Assembly: GCA_018368345.1 (NCBI GenBank)
Contig: JAGZEK010000007.1
Span: 62,001-126,000, forward strand
DNA length: 64,000 nt
Direction: 5' to 3'
DNA from: Collinsella sp.
Lineage (GTDB): Bacteria; Actinomycetota; Coriobacteriia; Coriobacteriales; Coriobacteriaceae
Position 1 is the stretch's first letter, and each line of letters begins with the position of its first letter. Made by a program: the position numbers and the translations under genes. The notes under the pieces are model-generated. The model did not search any database and was not told the origin of the DNA. It worked only from the letters and a program-made list of their open reading frames with translations. This document shows, in pieces, positions 15,549 through 23,977 of the stretch.

Positions 15549-16838
15549 CTAGCAGATGCAGCCGTCGGCGAGCGTCTGCTTGCCACCGACAAATACATCG
15601 GTGGCACGACCGGTGAGCGTGCGGCCGGCAAAACCGGAGTTCTCGGCGCGCGACTCGTAACCGTCCTCGCCAACCGTCCAGGTTGCGGAGGGGTCGAACA
15701 CGGTCAGGTCGGCGACAGAGCCCGCCTTGACCTGAACCTGATCGAGGCCCAGAATCTCACGCGGCTTGATGGCCATGAGCTCGACCATGCGGCTCACGCT
15801 CATCTTGCCCGTGTTGACCAGCTCAGTGAGCACGAGCGACAGCGAAGTCTCGAGGCCAATCATTCCAAAGGGCGCGAGCTCGAACTCGCGGGCCTTCTCC
15901 CACGGGGTGTGGGGAGCGTGGTCGGTAACGATAGCGTCGACGGTACCGTCGATGACACCCTGACGGATGGCCTCGGCATCCTCGTCGGTGCGCAGCGGCG
16001 GATTGACCTTGAGCGAGGTGTTGTAGGTCTCGTCCAGGTCGTTCTCGGTCAGGAACATGTGGTGCGGGGTGGCCTCGCAGGTCACCTGGACACCGGCAGC
16101 CTTACCGGCACGCACGAGCTCCAGGCCATGAGCGGTGGAGATGTGCTGGATGTGCAGCTTGGCACCGGTCAGCTTGGCAATCTCGATGTCGCGGGCAATC
16201 TGAAGCTCCTCGCCGGCGGCCGGCCAACCCTCGAGGGCCAGACGGGTCGAGACCTTGCCCTCGTTGATCTGGCCGTGGCCGACCAGATCCTCGTCCTGGC
16301 AGTGGCTCATAAAGACCTTGCCGAACATCTTGCCGTAGTCCATGCAGCGACGGAGCATGCCCGCGCCCTGCACGCCGCGACCATCGTCGGTGAAGGCGAC
16401 GGCGCCGTGGGCGACCATATCGCCCATCTCGGACATGGCCTCGCCCTTAAGACCGCGGGTCATGGCGCCCGACGGATAGACGCGGCAGTGGCCGACCTCG
16501 GCAGCGCGGGACTTGACGAACTCCACGACGGTGCCGTTATCGGTGACGGGATCGGTGTTGGGCATGGCGCACACGCCGGTGAAGCCGCCCTTGGCAGCAG
16601 CGCGGGTGCCGCTCTCGATGTCCTCTTTGACCTCGTAGCCAGGCTCGCGCAGATGCACGTGCATATCCACCAGGCCGGGGACGAGATACTTGCCGGAAAG
16701 GTCGCGGACCTCGGCTCCCTCGGCGGCGAGGTTCTCGCCGACCTCGGCGATCTTGTCACCGTCGATCAGGACGTCGACGACACCGTCAAGCTCGACGGAC
16801 GGATCGACGACGTGGGCATTCTTAAGAAGCAAGGCCAT
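15549..16838 (-). CDS. pyrC: Dihydroorotase
   Basis: 429 residues, the long class I type of Gram-positive bacteria. It closes carbamoyl-aspartate to dihydroorotate. Metal ligands sit in DMHVHLREPG near the start of the amidohydrolase barrel; later motifs are AMPNTDPVTDNG, HISTAHG, EATPHH and IVTDHAPH. The start ATG at 16838 has GGAGGT 7 bases upstream and overlaps the end of pyrB by 17 bases. Confidence 0.96.
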   Translation of the reverse strand: MALLLKNAHVVDPSVELDGVVDVLIDGDKIAEVGENLAAEGAEVRDLSGKYLVPGLVDMHVHLREPGYEVKEDIESGTRAAAKGGFTGVCAMPNTDPVTDNGTVVEFVKSRAAEVGHCRVYPSGAMTRGLKGEAMSEMGDMVAHGAVAFTDDGRGVQGAGMLRRCMDYGKMFGKVFMSHCQDEDLVGHGQINEGKVSTRLALEGWPAAGEELQIARDIEIAKLTGAKLHIQHISTAHGLELVRAGKAAGVQVTCEATPHHMFLTENDLDETYNTSLKVNPPLRTDEDAEAIRQGVIDGTVDAIVTDHAPHTPWEKAREFELAPFGMIGLETSLSLVLTELVNTGKMSVSRMVELMAIKPREILGLDQVQVKAGSVADLTVFDPSATWTVGEDGYESRAENSGFAGRTLTGRATDVFVGGKQTLADGCIC

Positions 16839-17778
16839 TATCGGCACCTCCAAGCAGCAGATACAGGATAGCCATACGCACGCAGATACCGGCGTAGACC
16901 TGCTCCAGGATGACGGAGCGTTGCGGGTGGTCGGCCATATAGGAGTCGAACTCAACGCCGCGGTTGATGGGGCCCGGGTGGCAGATAATCGCATCGGGCT
17001 TCATGAGCTTCTCGCGGTCCTTGGTCAGACCGAAGAGCTTGTGGTACTCACGAATCGTGGGGAACGGTGCGCCCTCGAGGCGCTCCTGCTGCACGCGCAA
17101 CATGTAGACGACGTCCAGCTCGGGCAGGACGGAATCGAGGTCGCTCGTCACGTGGTCGCAGCCCAGGACCTCGGGCGCCGGCGGCAGCAGCGTGCCGGGG
17201 GCGACGGCGTAGGTCTCGCAGCCCATGATCTTAAGTGCGGGGATCAGCGAGCCGCACACGCGGGAGTGCGCGATATCGCCGACGACGGCGACCTTCAGAC
17301 CGTGGAAGTCACCCTTGTGCTCCCAGATGGTGTACAGGTCGAGCAGGGCCTGCGTGGGGTGGTTGTGCTTGCCGTCGCCGGCGCAGATGACGCTCGCGGG
17401 CGAGTTCTGCGTGACGATGTAGGGAGCACCGGCGTGCTTATCGCGAACGACGATGCAGTCGATCTTGTAGGCGTTGAGGGTCTCGACGGTGTCGACGAGG
17501 CTCTCGCCCTTGACCGTGGAGGTCGAGGAGCCGCCAAAGTTGAGGCTGTCGGCCGAAAGGCGCTTCTCGGCGAGCTCGAAGGAGCTGCGGGTGCGCGTCG
17601 AGGGCTCGTTGAACATGTTGACGATGGTCTTGCCCTTGAGCGTGGGGACCTTCTTGATCGCACGCTCGTTGACCTCAGAGAACGCCTTGGCGGTCTCGAG
17701 GATGAGCTTGATGTCCTCTTCGGAGTACTCGGTAATGTCGATCAGGTGCTTATGGTTGAACGCCACGGTACTACTCAC
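16822..17778 (-). CDS. pyrB: Aspartate carbamoyltransferase, catalytic subunit
   Basis: 318 residues. It joins carbamoyl phosphate and aspartate, the committed step of pyrimidine synthesis. The carbamoyl-phosphate loop is EPSTRTRSSFE, and HNHPTQALLDLYT and VVGDIAHSRV complete the active site. No pyrI regulatory subunit gene lies nearby, so control is likely at the level of PyrR. Overlaps pyrR by 8 bases and pyrC by 17, so the four genes are tightly coupled. Confidence 0.96.
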   Translation of the reverse strand: MSSTVAFNHKHLIDITEYSEEDIKLILETAKAFSEVNERAIKKVPTLKGKTIVNMFNEPSTRTRSSFELAEKRLSADSLNFGGSSTSTVKGESLVDTVETLNAYKIDCIVVRDKHAGAPYIVTQNSPASVICAGDGKHNHPTQALLDLYTIWEHKGDFHGLKVAVVGDIAHSRVCGSLIPALKIMGCETYAVAPGTLLPPAPEVLGCDHVTSDLDSVLPELDVVYMLRVQQERLEGAPFPTIREYHKLFGLTKDREKLMKPDAIICHPGPINRGVEFDSYMADHPQRSVILEQVYAGICVRMAILYLLLGGADNGLAS

Positions 17779-18355
17779 CTCCCAGCGGCGCGGAGCCCAC
17801 GTGGGAACCCGGCGCGACGTCGTTAATCTCGACGGCGGTGTGGCCGTCGACTTCCTTCATATATAGGTGCACGTTCTCCTCATGCGACGAGGGAACGTTC
17901 TTGCCGACAAAGTCCGGCGAGATGGGGAGCTCGCGGTGGCCGCGGTCAACGAGGACTGCCAGCTCAATGCGGCTCGGACGGCCCAGGTCCATAACGGCGT
18001 CCAGAGCGGCGCGAATGGTACGGCCCGTATACAGGATGTCGTCCACCAAAACGACGCGCTTGCCGTCGACGCTAAAGGGAATGTTGGTGGCGTGGATCGC
18101 GGGAGCGAAATTGGTGGCGTAGTCATCGCGGTAGAAGCTGATGTCGAGGCTACCGAGCGGAACGTCGACGCCCTCGATCTCCTTGATCTCCTCGGCGAGC
18201 TTCTTTGCCAGAAGGTCGCCGCGCGTGACGATGCCGACCAGAGCGAGGTCTTCACAGCCCTCGTTGCGCTCGAGAATCTCGTGCGCAATGCGGGTCATCG
18301 CTCGATTGACGGCGGTCTCGTCCATGATGACCGCCTTGGGGGAAGTCGTGCCCAT
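17771..18355 (-). CDS. pyrR: PyrR regulator / uracil phosphoribosyltransferase
   Basis: 194 residues. An RNA-binding attenuation protein of pyr operons that also has uracil phosphoribosyltransferase activity. The PRPP loop is VVLVDDILYTGRTIRAALD, the N-terminal half carries LVGIVTRGDLLAKKL and DISFYRDDY, all as in family members. Start ATG at 18356-1 with GAAGGAG upstream. First gene of pyrRBCKDF. Its own leader (18374-18512) has two hairpins and a T7 terminator that could be its target. Confidence 0.96.
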   Translation of the reverse strand: MGTTSPKAVIMDETAVNRAMTRIAHEILERNEGCEDLALVGIVTRGDLLAKKLAEEIKEIEGVDVPLGSLDISFYRDDYATNFAPAIHATNIPFSVDGKRVVLVDDILYTGRTIRAALDAVMDLGRPSRIELAVLVDRGHRELPISPDFVGKNVPSSHEENVHLYMKEVDGHTAVEINDVAPGSHVGSAPLGGE

Positions 18356-18373
18356 CGATCTCCTTCCTCACAT

Positions 18374-18512
18374 GTCTTGACTGCTGACACAGTCAAAAAA
18401 ATAGATGCCCGACCGCTTAAAGCGGACCAGACACCCACAGGAAAGGCTGCTCTTTGACAGCTATGTAATTCCATGTGGGTATCTCGTACCCCTTTAATGG
18501 TCAAGGGATAGT
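18374..18512 (-). promoter_or_regulatory. pyr operon leader: possible PyrR-type attenuator
   Basis: On the minus strand, a hairpin closed by ACCCACA (18474-18480) and TGTGGGT (18433-18439) is followed directly by a terminator. The terminator stem pairs TGTCTGG-CCGCT with AGCGGTCGGGCA (one bulge, several G-U pairs) and ends in seven T (18395-18401). A small third hairpin, TTGACTG/CAGTCAA, comes just before the Shine-Dalgarno site. A -10-like TACACT lies further upstream. The layout fits attenuation, but I cannot see a clear PyrR-binding consensus. Between here and the rpmB promoter (18513-18720) I see nothing else. Confidence 0.55.
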
Positions 18513-18720
18513 GTAGCCAACCTCAAGCTTAATTGCGAGCATAAATACAGAGCAATCCGTAAACGTGCGCAGGCGCTCCATAAACCTATATATATTTGTG
18601 GGACGAGCTTGAAAACACACGCACGAGCTGGCATAATCCCCTCTGCTGCACGCAAATCGGATCTACGTCCAGGGCCGTAGCGTGGGCACTATCGCCAAAA
18701 GAGGAATATCTCTGTGTAGA

Positions 18721-18752
18721 TTGCGCACAGGGAGCGACTTCTGTGCTATAGT
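18721..18752 (+). promoter_or_regulatory. rpmB promoter, extended -10
   Basis: GTGCTATAGT contains TGC plus TATAGT at 18747-18752. A TTGCGC lies 20 bases upstream, too far for a normal -35, so the extended -10 probably carries the promoter. Confidence 0.6.
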
Positions 18753-18806
18753 TCAGGCTTGTTTGTTAACGCGACATGTTCGTTTGTCGCCCAAGGAGGG
18801 TCAGTT

Positions 18807-18995
18807 ATGTCCAAAGTTTGCGAAGTTTGCGGTAAGCACCCCGTTGCCGGTCGCTCCATCAGCCACTCTCACCGCGTCACCAACCGTAAGTTCCGCCCCA
18901 ACATCCAGCGCGTTTACGTCGTCGTCGATGGTCACCGTCGCAAGATGAACGTTTGCTCCACCTGCCTCAAGTCCGGCAAGGTTGCGCGCTCCTAA
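18807..18995 (+). CDS. rpmB: 50S ribosomal protein L28
   Basis: 62 residues. The protein starts MSKVCEVCGKHPVAG and keeps the S-H-RVTNRKFRPN core. Four cysteines form two CxxC pairs (CEVC and CSTC), so this is the zinc-binding form of L28. The start ATG at 18807 has AAGGAGGG 7 bases upstream. Single-gene unit on the plus strand with its own promoter and terminator. Confidence 0.96.
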   Translation: MSKVCEVCGKHPVAGRSISHSHRVTNRKFRPNIQRVYVVVDGHRRKMNVCSTCLKSGKVARS

Positions 18996-19063
18996 ATAAG
19001 GTCTTACCAACAAGTACCTCGGACTCTCCGGGTCAAAGACCTCGCGTTCATATAGAACTTACC

Positions 19064-19096
19064 AAAGGCGTCCTCTCTTGTGGAGGACGCCTTTTT
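19064..19096 (+). terminator. Terminator of rpmB
   Basis: AAAGGCGTCCTC pairs with GAGGACGCCTTT over a 7-base loop and ends in TTTTT on the plus strand, 68 bases after the rpmB stop. Confidence 0.9.
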
Positions 19097-19097
19097 G

Positions 19098-19148
19098 CAC
19101 TCATTGGGGACAGACCTACATGAGTGCTTTCATGCATTGGGGACAGAC
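19098..19148 (+). repeat. Left terminal inverted repeat of the RAYT element
   Basis: 51 bases beginning CACTCATTGGGGACAGAC. It matches the reverse complement of 20089-20139 at all but about six positions. It also contains a second internal copy of the TTGGGGACAGAC core. Confidence 0.8.
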
Positions 19149-19181
19149 GTAACGCATGCCGGCAGCGGTTCGGCCCCTGCC

Positions 19182-19958
19182 TCACGCCGCCTCGTTCCAG
19201 CCTGCGGTGGCCTTGGTTACGCTTGTGGCGCCGATACCGGTGATACGGGCAATTTGCTTGACCGTGAGATGCGCCCGCCTGAGCCTCAGCAGACACGCAT
19301 CACGTTCGGGGTGAGGCAGGGCCTTGAGCAGCGCAGGATCAATGCTCGGCAGGGCCTCGCGTGCGACGGTAAGGGCATCCTCGTCGGGAATCCGTCGACG
19401 CGGAAGAATCTCAACTGACCAGATCCGCCCGGCAACTTCCTTAAGATGCTCGCAATAGCGACGAGACCCCCCGACAATATCGAGCATAGGGGCCGCATCG
19501 CAGATGTCAAAGGGATCGTAGCCCAGCTGGTATGCCCTAAAGCTTGACCAGCGGTATGCTTCAAGTGAGTCGATCGCCCCTTTCACAGGATTGAGATGGA
19601 TATAATCGAGTAGCTGCACCGCCTGTGTGTCAGACTCAACCGCAACACGCGAATAGCGATTGTCAAACAGGTGGCCCGTTCTCCCCGTTTTCCCGTTGAA
19701 ATATTTAGCGTACGCCGTCAGAGCACACTGCATCGCCCTTGAAAGGTTGTCATATGGGTCATCAACCATCAAATGGAAGTGATTGTCCATAAGGCACCAA
19801 GCCAACACCGCCACTTTATGGCGTGCTAACCTGTCCGAGATATCCGATAAGAAACGATAGCGGTCGGAGTCATCTTCAAAAATAATCTGTTTGGAATTGC
19901 CGCGGTCATAGACGTGGTAATAGCCGGTGAGCGAAACGGCGCGGGCGCATCGGGGCAT
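19182..19958 (-). CDS. REP-associated tyrosine transposase (RAYT, Y1_Tnp family)
   Basis: 258 residues. A HUH-type single-strand nuclease related to the IS200/IS605 transposases. The metal-binding HUH motif is in MDNHFHLMV and the catalytic Tyr is probably in LTAYAKYFN; the segment LLDYIHLNPVKG is typical of RAYT proteins. A C-terminal helix-turn-helix (LTVKQIARITGIGATSVTKA) may bind REP DNA. The start ATG at 19958 has AAAGGAGAG upstream. It is framed by 51-base imperfect inverted repeats at 19098-19148 and 20089-20139, which supports it as a domesticated or mobile unit. No accessory transposition gene is present. Confidence 0.9.
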   Translation of the reverse strand: MPRCARAVSLTGYYHVYDRGNSKQIIFEDDSDRYRFLSDISDRLARHKVAVLAWCLMDNHFHLMVDDPYDNLSRAMQCALTAYAKYFNGKTGRTGHLFDNRYSRVAVESDTQAVQLLDYIHLNPVKGAIDSLEAYRWSSFRAYQLGYDPFDICDAAPMLDIVGGSRRYCEHLKEVAGRIWSVEILPRRRIPDEDALTVAREALPSIDPALLKALPHPERDACLLRLRRAHLTVKQIARITGIGATSVTKATAGWNEAA

Positions 19959-20088
19959 AATCTCTCCTTTCAAAACTGTACAGGCAACACCTAAAAGGAG
20001 AGAAGCAACGCGAAATGCTGAGCCTGTGACCTATTTATATACAATGAACGACAAAAACATGCCCAAAACGACAAAATGACAAATCGAT

Positions 20089-20139
20089 GTCTGTCCCAAA
20101 TGAGTGAAAGCACTCATATAAGTCTGTCCCCAATGAGTG
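20089..20139 (-). repeat. Right terminal inverted repeat of the RAYT element
   Basis: Reverse complement begins CACTCATTGGGGACAGAC, as in the left repeat, and ends with CTCATTTGGGACAGAC. The stretch from the transposase start to here (19959-20088) is AT-rich and holds only a possible transposase promoter (TATATA near 20036). Confidence 0.8.
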
Positions 20140-20175
20140 GGGCGATGCGGCAAACGGAAAGTTAAAAGTTATAGT

Positions 20176-20205
20176 TGAAACGTTTCAGTTTATTGAAGCG
20201 TTTTA
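20176..20205. promoter_or_regulatory. Double palindromic operator upstream of adhE
   Basis: TGAAACGTTTCA (20176-20187) is a perfect 12-base palindrome. TGAAGCGTTTTA (20194-20205) is a near copy, 18 bases further on. CG-centred palindromes of this kind are typical of LacI-family operators. It is not a Rex site. They lie about 50-75 bases upstream of the likely -10. Confidence 0.55.
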
Positions 20206-20248
20206 GTGTGCCTTTTAGAGGAATCTGACCGTTCGCCGAATAATTTCT

Positions 20249-20257
20249 TGCTATCAT
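20249..20257 (+). promoter_or_regulatory. adhE promoter, extended -10
   Basis: TTGCTATCAT contains TGC plus TATCAT (20252-20257), 40 bases before the adhE ATG. No good -35 is visible. The same TGCTATCAT is found before rpsB. Confidence 0.6.
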
Positions 20258-20297
20258 GCAAGGCGTAGGGTAAATCTCCGATCGCAAGGAGACACAA

Positions 20298-22946
20298 ATG
20301 GTGAAAAAGTCACCGGAAAACACTACTCCCGCAATTGTGGACAACGTAGAGGCGCTTGAGGCTAAGCTCGCTCAGATGCGAGAGGCCCAGGCGCTTTTTG
20401 CTACGTACACGCAGGAGCAGGTCGACAAGATCTTCTATGAGGCCGCCATGGCCGCCAACAAGGCTCGTATCCCGTTGGCGAAGATGGCCATCGAGGAGAC
20501 CGGCCGCGGCGTTCTTGAGGACAAGGTCATCAAGAACCACTACGCCGCAGAGTACATCTACAACGCTTACAAGAACACCAAGACCTGTGGCGTTCTGGAG
20601 CGCGACGAGGCTTATGGCATCACCAAGATCGCCGAGCCCATCGGCATCGTGGGCGCCGTCATCCCGACGACCAACCCCACCTCCACCGCGATCTTCAAGA
20701 CGCTGATCAGCCTGAAGACCCGCAATGCCATCATCATCTCCCCGCACCCGGCTGCCGCCAAGTGCACCATCGCCGCCGCCAAGCTCGTGCTTGACGCCGC
20801 CGTCAAGGCCGGCGCCCCCGAGGGCATCATCGGCTGGGTCGATGTCCCCTCCATCGAGCTGACCAACATGGTCATGCGCGACGTCGACATCATCCTCGCC
20901 ACCGGTGGCCCGGGCATGGTCAAGGCCGCCTACTCCTCGGGCAAGCCCGCCCTGGGCGTTGGCGCCGGTAACACCCCGGTCGTCATTGACGACACCGCCG
21001 ACGTGCTGCTCGCCGTCAACTCCATCATTCACTCCAAGACCTTCGACAACGGCATGATCTGCGCTTCCGAGCAGTCCGTGACCGTCATCGACACCATCTA
21101 TGACCAGGTTAAGGCCGAGTTCCAGAAGCGCGGCTGCTATTTCGTCAAGCAGGGTGCCGAGATGGAGGCCCTGCGTGCCGCCATGTTCAAGAACGGCGCC
21201 CTCGATCACCGCATTCCCGGCATGGCTGCCGCCAAGATCGCCGAGCTCGCCGGCATCGAGGTTCCCGCCAAGACCAAGATCCTGATCGCCGAGGTCACCT
21301 CCACCGACCCCGCCAAGGAAGAGTTCTCCCACGAGAAGCTCTCCCCGGTCCTGGCCATGTATCACGCCAAGGACTTCCAGGAGGCCGTCGACAAGGCCGA
21401 GCACCTGGTGCTCGCCGGTGGCCCGGGCCACACCGCCTCTCTGTACGTGCACCCCGCCCAGGCCGAGAAGATCAGTCTGTTCGAGCACGTCATGAAGGCC
21501 TGCCGTATCGTCATCAACACCCCGTCCTCGCACGGCGGCATCGGTGATCTGTACAACTTTGGCATGAAGCCGTCTCTGACCCTGGGCTGCGGCTCCTGGG
21601 GCGGCAACTCCGTCTCCGAGAACGTTGGGGTGAAGCACTTGATCAACGTTAAGACTGTGGCCGAGCGCCGTGAGAACATGCTGTGGTTCCGCGCTCCCGA
21701 GAAGGTCTACTTCAAGAAGGGTTCCACGCCCGTCGCCCTCGACGAGCTCGGTACCGTCATGGGCAAGAAGCGCGCCTTCATCGTCACCGACCAGTTCCTC
21801 TTCAAGAATGGCAACACCCGCGCCATCGAGGCCAAGCTCGACGAGATGGGCATCGCCCACGACTGCTTCTACGACGTCGAGCCCGATCCGTCGCTGCAGT
21901 GCGCACGTCGCGGCGCCAAGCAGATGGCTCTCTTTGAGCCGGACGTCATCATCGCCGTCGGCGGTGGCTCCGCTATGGACGCCGGCAAGATCATGTGGAT
22001 GATGTACGAGCACCCCGAGTGCAAGTTTGAGGACATGGCCATGGACTTCATGGACATCCGCAAGCGTATCTTCACCTTCCCCGAGATGGGCAAGAAGGCC
22101 TACTTCGTCGCCGTCCCGACCTCTTCGGGTACCGGCTCCGAGTGCACGCCGTTCGCCATCATCACCGACAAGGAGACCGGCATCAAGTGGCCGCTCGCCG
22201 ACTACGCGCTGCTCCCCAACATGGCTATCGTTGACGCCGACAACTGCATGACCGCCCCGCGCGGCCTGACCGCTGCCTCCGGCATCGACGTCATGACCCA
22301 CGCCATCGAGTCCTATGTCTCCATCATGGCTTCCGACTACACCAAGGGCCTCTCCGAGCGCGCTGCTAAGCTCGTCTTCGAGAACCTTCCCTCCAGCTTC
22401 ACGAACGGCGCCAAGGACCCGCATGCCCGCGAGGAGATGCACAACGCCTCCTGCATGGCCGGTATGGCCTTCGCCAACGCCTTCCTGGGCCTCAACCACT
22501 CCATGGCCCACAAGCTCGGCGCTTTCCATCACCTGCCTCACGGCCTCGCAAACGCCGTCATCCTGACCCGCGTCATGCGCTACAACGCCGCCGAGGCTCC
22601 CGTCAAGATGGGCACGTTCTCCCAGTATCCTTACCCCAACGCGCTGCACAACTACGCCGAGATGGCCAAGTACTGCGGCATCGAGGGCAAGGACGACAAG
22701 GAGGTCTTCGAGAACTTCATCACGAAGCTCGAGGAGCTCAAGGACTTCATCGGCGTCAAGAAGACCATCGCCGACTACGGTGTTGACGAGCAGTACTTCC
22801 TCGACACCCTCGACGAGATGACCGAGCAGGCATTCAACGACCAGTGCACCGGCGCTAACCCGCGCTACCCGCTCATGAGCGAGATCAAGGAGCTCTACCT
22901 GGACGCCTACTACGGCCGCGAGCCTCAGGACTACGCCGTCTGCTAG
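20298..22946 (+). CDS. adhE: Bifunctional acetaldehyde-CoA / alcohol dehydrogenase
   Basis: 882 residues, full length. The N-terminal half is a CoA-acylating aldehyde dehydrogenase with catalytic Cys255 in NGMICASEQS. The C-terminal half is an iron-dependent alcohol dehydrogenase with the NAD loop VGGGSAMDAGK and metal ligands in the region FLGLNHSMAHKLGAFHHLPH. Together they reduce acetyl-CoA to ethanol and regenerate NAD during fermentation. AdhE usually forms long helical filaments (spirosomes). The start ATG at 20298 has AAGGAG 8 bases upstream. The codon use is strongly C-ending, as expected for a highly expressed gene. Transcribed opposite to its neighbours, with a palindromic operator upstream. 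Confidence 0.97.
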   Translation: MVKKSPENTTPAIVDNVEALEAKLAQMREAQALFATYTQEQVDKIFYEAAMAANKARIPLAKMAIEETGRGVLEDKVIKNHYAAEYIYNAYKNTKTCGVLERDEAYGITKIAEPIGIVGAVIPTTNPTSTAIFKTLISLKTRNAIIISPHPAAAKCTIAAAKLVLDAAVKAGAPEGIIGWVDVPSIELTNMVMRDVDIILATGGPGMVKAAYSSGKPALGVGAGNTPVVIDDTADVLLAVNSIIHSKTFDNGMICASEQSVTVIDTIYDQVKAEFQKRGCYFVKQGAEMEALRAAMFKNGALDHRIPGMAAAKIAELAGIEVPAKTKILIAEVTSTDPAKEEFSHEKLSPVLAMYHAKDFQEAVDKAEHLVLAGGPGHTASLYVHPAQAEKISLFEHVMKACRIVINTPSSHGGIGDLYNFGMKPSLTLGCGSWGGNSVSENVGVKHLINVKTVAERRENMLWFRAPEKVYFKKGSTPVALDELGTVMGKKRAFIVTDQFLFKNGNTRAIEAKLDEMGIAHDCFYDVEPDPSLQCARRGAKQMALFEPDVIIAVGGGSAMDAGKIMWMMYEHPECKFEDMAMDFMDIRKRIFTFPEMGKKAYFVAVPTSSGTGSECTPFAIITDKETGIKWPLADYALLPNMAIVDADNCMTAPRGLTAASGIDVMTHAIESYVSIMASDYTKGLSERAAKLVFENLPSSFTNGAKDPHAREEMHNASCMAGMAFANAFLGLNHSMAHKLGAFHHLPHGLANAVILTRVMRYNAAEAPVKMGTFSQYPYPNALHNYAEMAKYCGIEGKDDKEVFENFITKLEELKDFIGVKKTIADYGVDEQYFLDTLDEMTEQAFNDQCTGANPRYPLMSEIKELYLDAYYGREPQDYAVC

Positions 22947-22963
22947 TTTTAGCACGGTTTTTA

Positions 22964-23002
22964 ACGGCGGGGGTGCACGGGTGTTTCACACACCCCCGCC
23001 GT
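22964..23002 (+). terminator. Hairpin after adhE
   Basis: ACGGCGGGGGTG pairs with CACCCCCGCCGT over a 15-base loop. Only a weak T stretch follows, so it may end part of the adhE transcripts and let some read into the next gene. Confidence 0.5.
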
Positions 23003-23034
23003 CGCTTCTATCGCATCGTTGAAAGGATGCAACC

Positions 23035-23799
23035 ATGCTGCTACCCGATTCCAAGACCGAGCTCGTCCGCCGTGGCAACAAGGTCGTTTACGACCTGGGC
23101 GACAAGATCGTCAAGGTCTTTAACGAGACCAAGCCTGTCTCCGACGTGTTCAACGAGGCTTTGAATCTTGCCCGCATCAATGAGTGCGGCATCCGCAGCC
23201 CCAAGGCTCTCGAGGTTTCCCAGCTCGAGAACGCCAACGGCTGGGCGCTTGTGACCGAGAAGGTTCCGGGCACCACCCTTGCCGAGAAGATGACTGCCGA
23301 GCCCCAGCGCTTTGGTGAGTATCTCGAGATGTTCGTCGACCTCCAGATCGAGATCCACGGCTACACCTCCCCGCTGCTCAACCGTCAGCGCGACAAGTTC
23401 GCCCGCATGATCGACAGCCTTGATCAGCTCAATGCCACCACGCGCTACAACCTTCAGGAGCGTCTGGACGGCATGACCAAGGAGTTCAAGGTCTGCCACG
23501 GCGACTTCAACCCCTCCAACGTCATCGTCGGCGACGACGGCCAGCTCTATGTGTGCGACTGGGCACACGCCACCCAGGGCTCCCCTGCTGCCGACGTTGC
23601 CACCACCTACCTGCTCTTCGCCCTCAACAGCAAGGATCAGGCCGAGGCCTACCTGGAGCTCTACTGCGACCGCGCCGACATGCCCATGCAGGTCGTGCGT
23701 CAGTGGACGAGCATCGTCGCCGCTTCCGAGCTCGCTCGTAAGCGCAACGTGAACGATGAGTTCCTGAAGAACTGGATCGACGTCGTCGATTATCAGTAA
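23035..23799 (+). CDS. APH / choline-kinase-like phosphotransferase
   Basis: 254 residues. A protein-kinase-like small-molecule phosphotransferase fold. The catalytic loop is CHGDFNPSNVIV, the metal-binding Asp follows in YVCDWAHATQG, and the N-lobe contains KIVKVFNE with the probable ATP-binding Lys. The substrate is not known; family members act on aminoglycosides, choline, homoserine or sugars, and there is nothing to suggest drug resistance. The ATG at 23035 has GAAAGGA upstream. It lies 88 bases after adhE on the same strand and ends at a strong terminator. Confidence 0.8.
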   Translation: MLLPDSKTELVRRGNKVVYDLGDKIVKVFNETKPVSDVFNEALNLARINECGIRSPKALEVSQLENANGWALVTEKVPGTTLAEKMTAEPQRFGEYLEMFVDLQIEIHGYTSPLLNRQRDKFARMIDSLDQLNATTRYNLQERLDGMTKEFKVCHGDFNPSNVIVGDDGQLYVCDWAHATQGSPAADVATTYLLFALNSKDQAEAYLELYCDRADMPMQVVRQWTSIVAASELARKRNVNDEFLKNWIDVVDYQ

Positions 23800-23831
23800 A
23801 ATCTGAGCGATTCATTTCGCATCGGAGGCAC

Positions 23832-23875
23832 AAAGGAAAACCCCGCAGCTCATATGGGCTGTGGGGTTTTCCTTT
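23832..23875 (+). terminator. Terminator after the phosphotransferase gene
   Basis: AAAGGAAAACCCCGCAGC pairs with GCTGTGGGGTTTTCCTTT; T-rich on the plus strand. The symmetry makes it possibly bidirectional. Confidence 0.85.
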
Positions 23876-23898
23876 ACCCGTCGAGCTTATTCGCGCAA

Positions 23899-23946
23899 CA
23901 AAATAGACTGCTCCGCATCTCTTCCTAAGAGAGATACGGAGCAGTC
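23899..23946 (-). terminator. Terminator of the pyrH-proS gene group
   Basis: GACTGCTCCGCATCTCT pairs with AGAGATACGGAGCAGTC (one mismatch); on the minus strand it is followed by TATTTTG. It lies 31 bases after the proS stop. Confidence 0.85.
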
Positions 23947-23977
23947 CCGCAATTACATCTAATAGCAGAAACGTCGA

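Larger units (their letters stand above)
19098..20139. mobile_element. RAYT gene with flanking inverted repeats
   Basis: A 1.04-kb unit made of the Y1 transposase gene and its two 51-base inverted repeats. It sits between the rpmB terminator and the adhE control region and interrupts no gene. No target-site duplication was recognised. It may be a fixed REP-generating locus rather than an insertion sequence that still moves. Confidence 0.7.

Noticed and set aside
20160..20297. Rex redox-repressor operator at adhE
   Set aside because: No TTGTGAN-type inverted repeat is present; the palindromes found have a CG centre and different half-sites.
20310..22955. Very long open frame (881 codons) antisense to adhE
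   Set aside because: It mirrors the strongly C-ending codon use of adhE, has no family similarity and no ribosome-binding site. It is a composition artefact.
23035..23799. Aminoglycoside resistance gene
   Set aside because: Only the general APH/choline-kinase fold is seen; no specific resistance family is recognisable and the context is metabolic.
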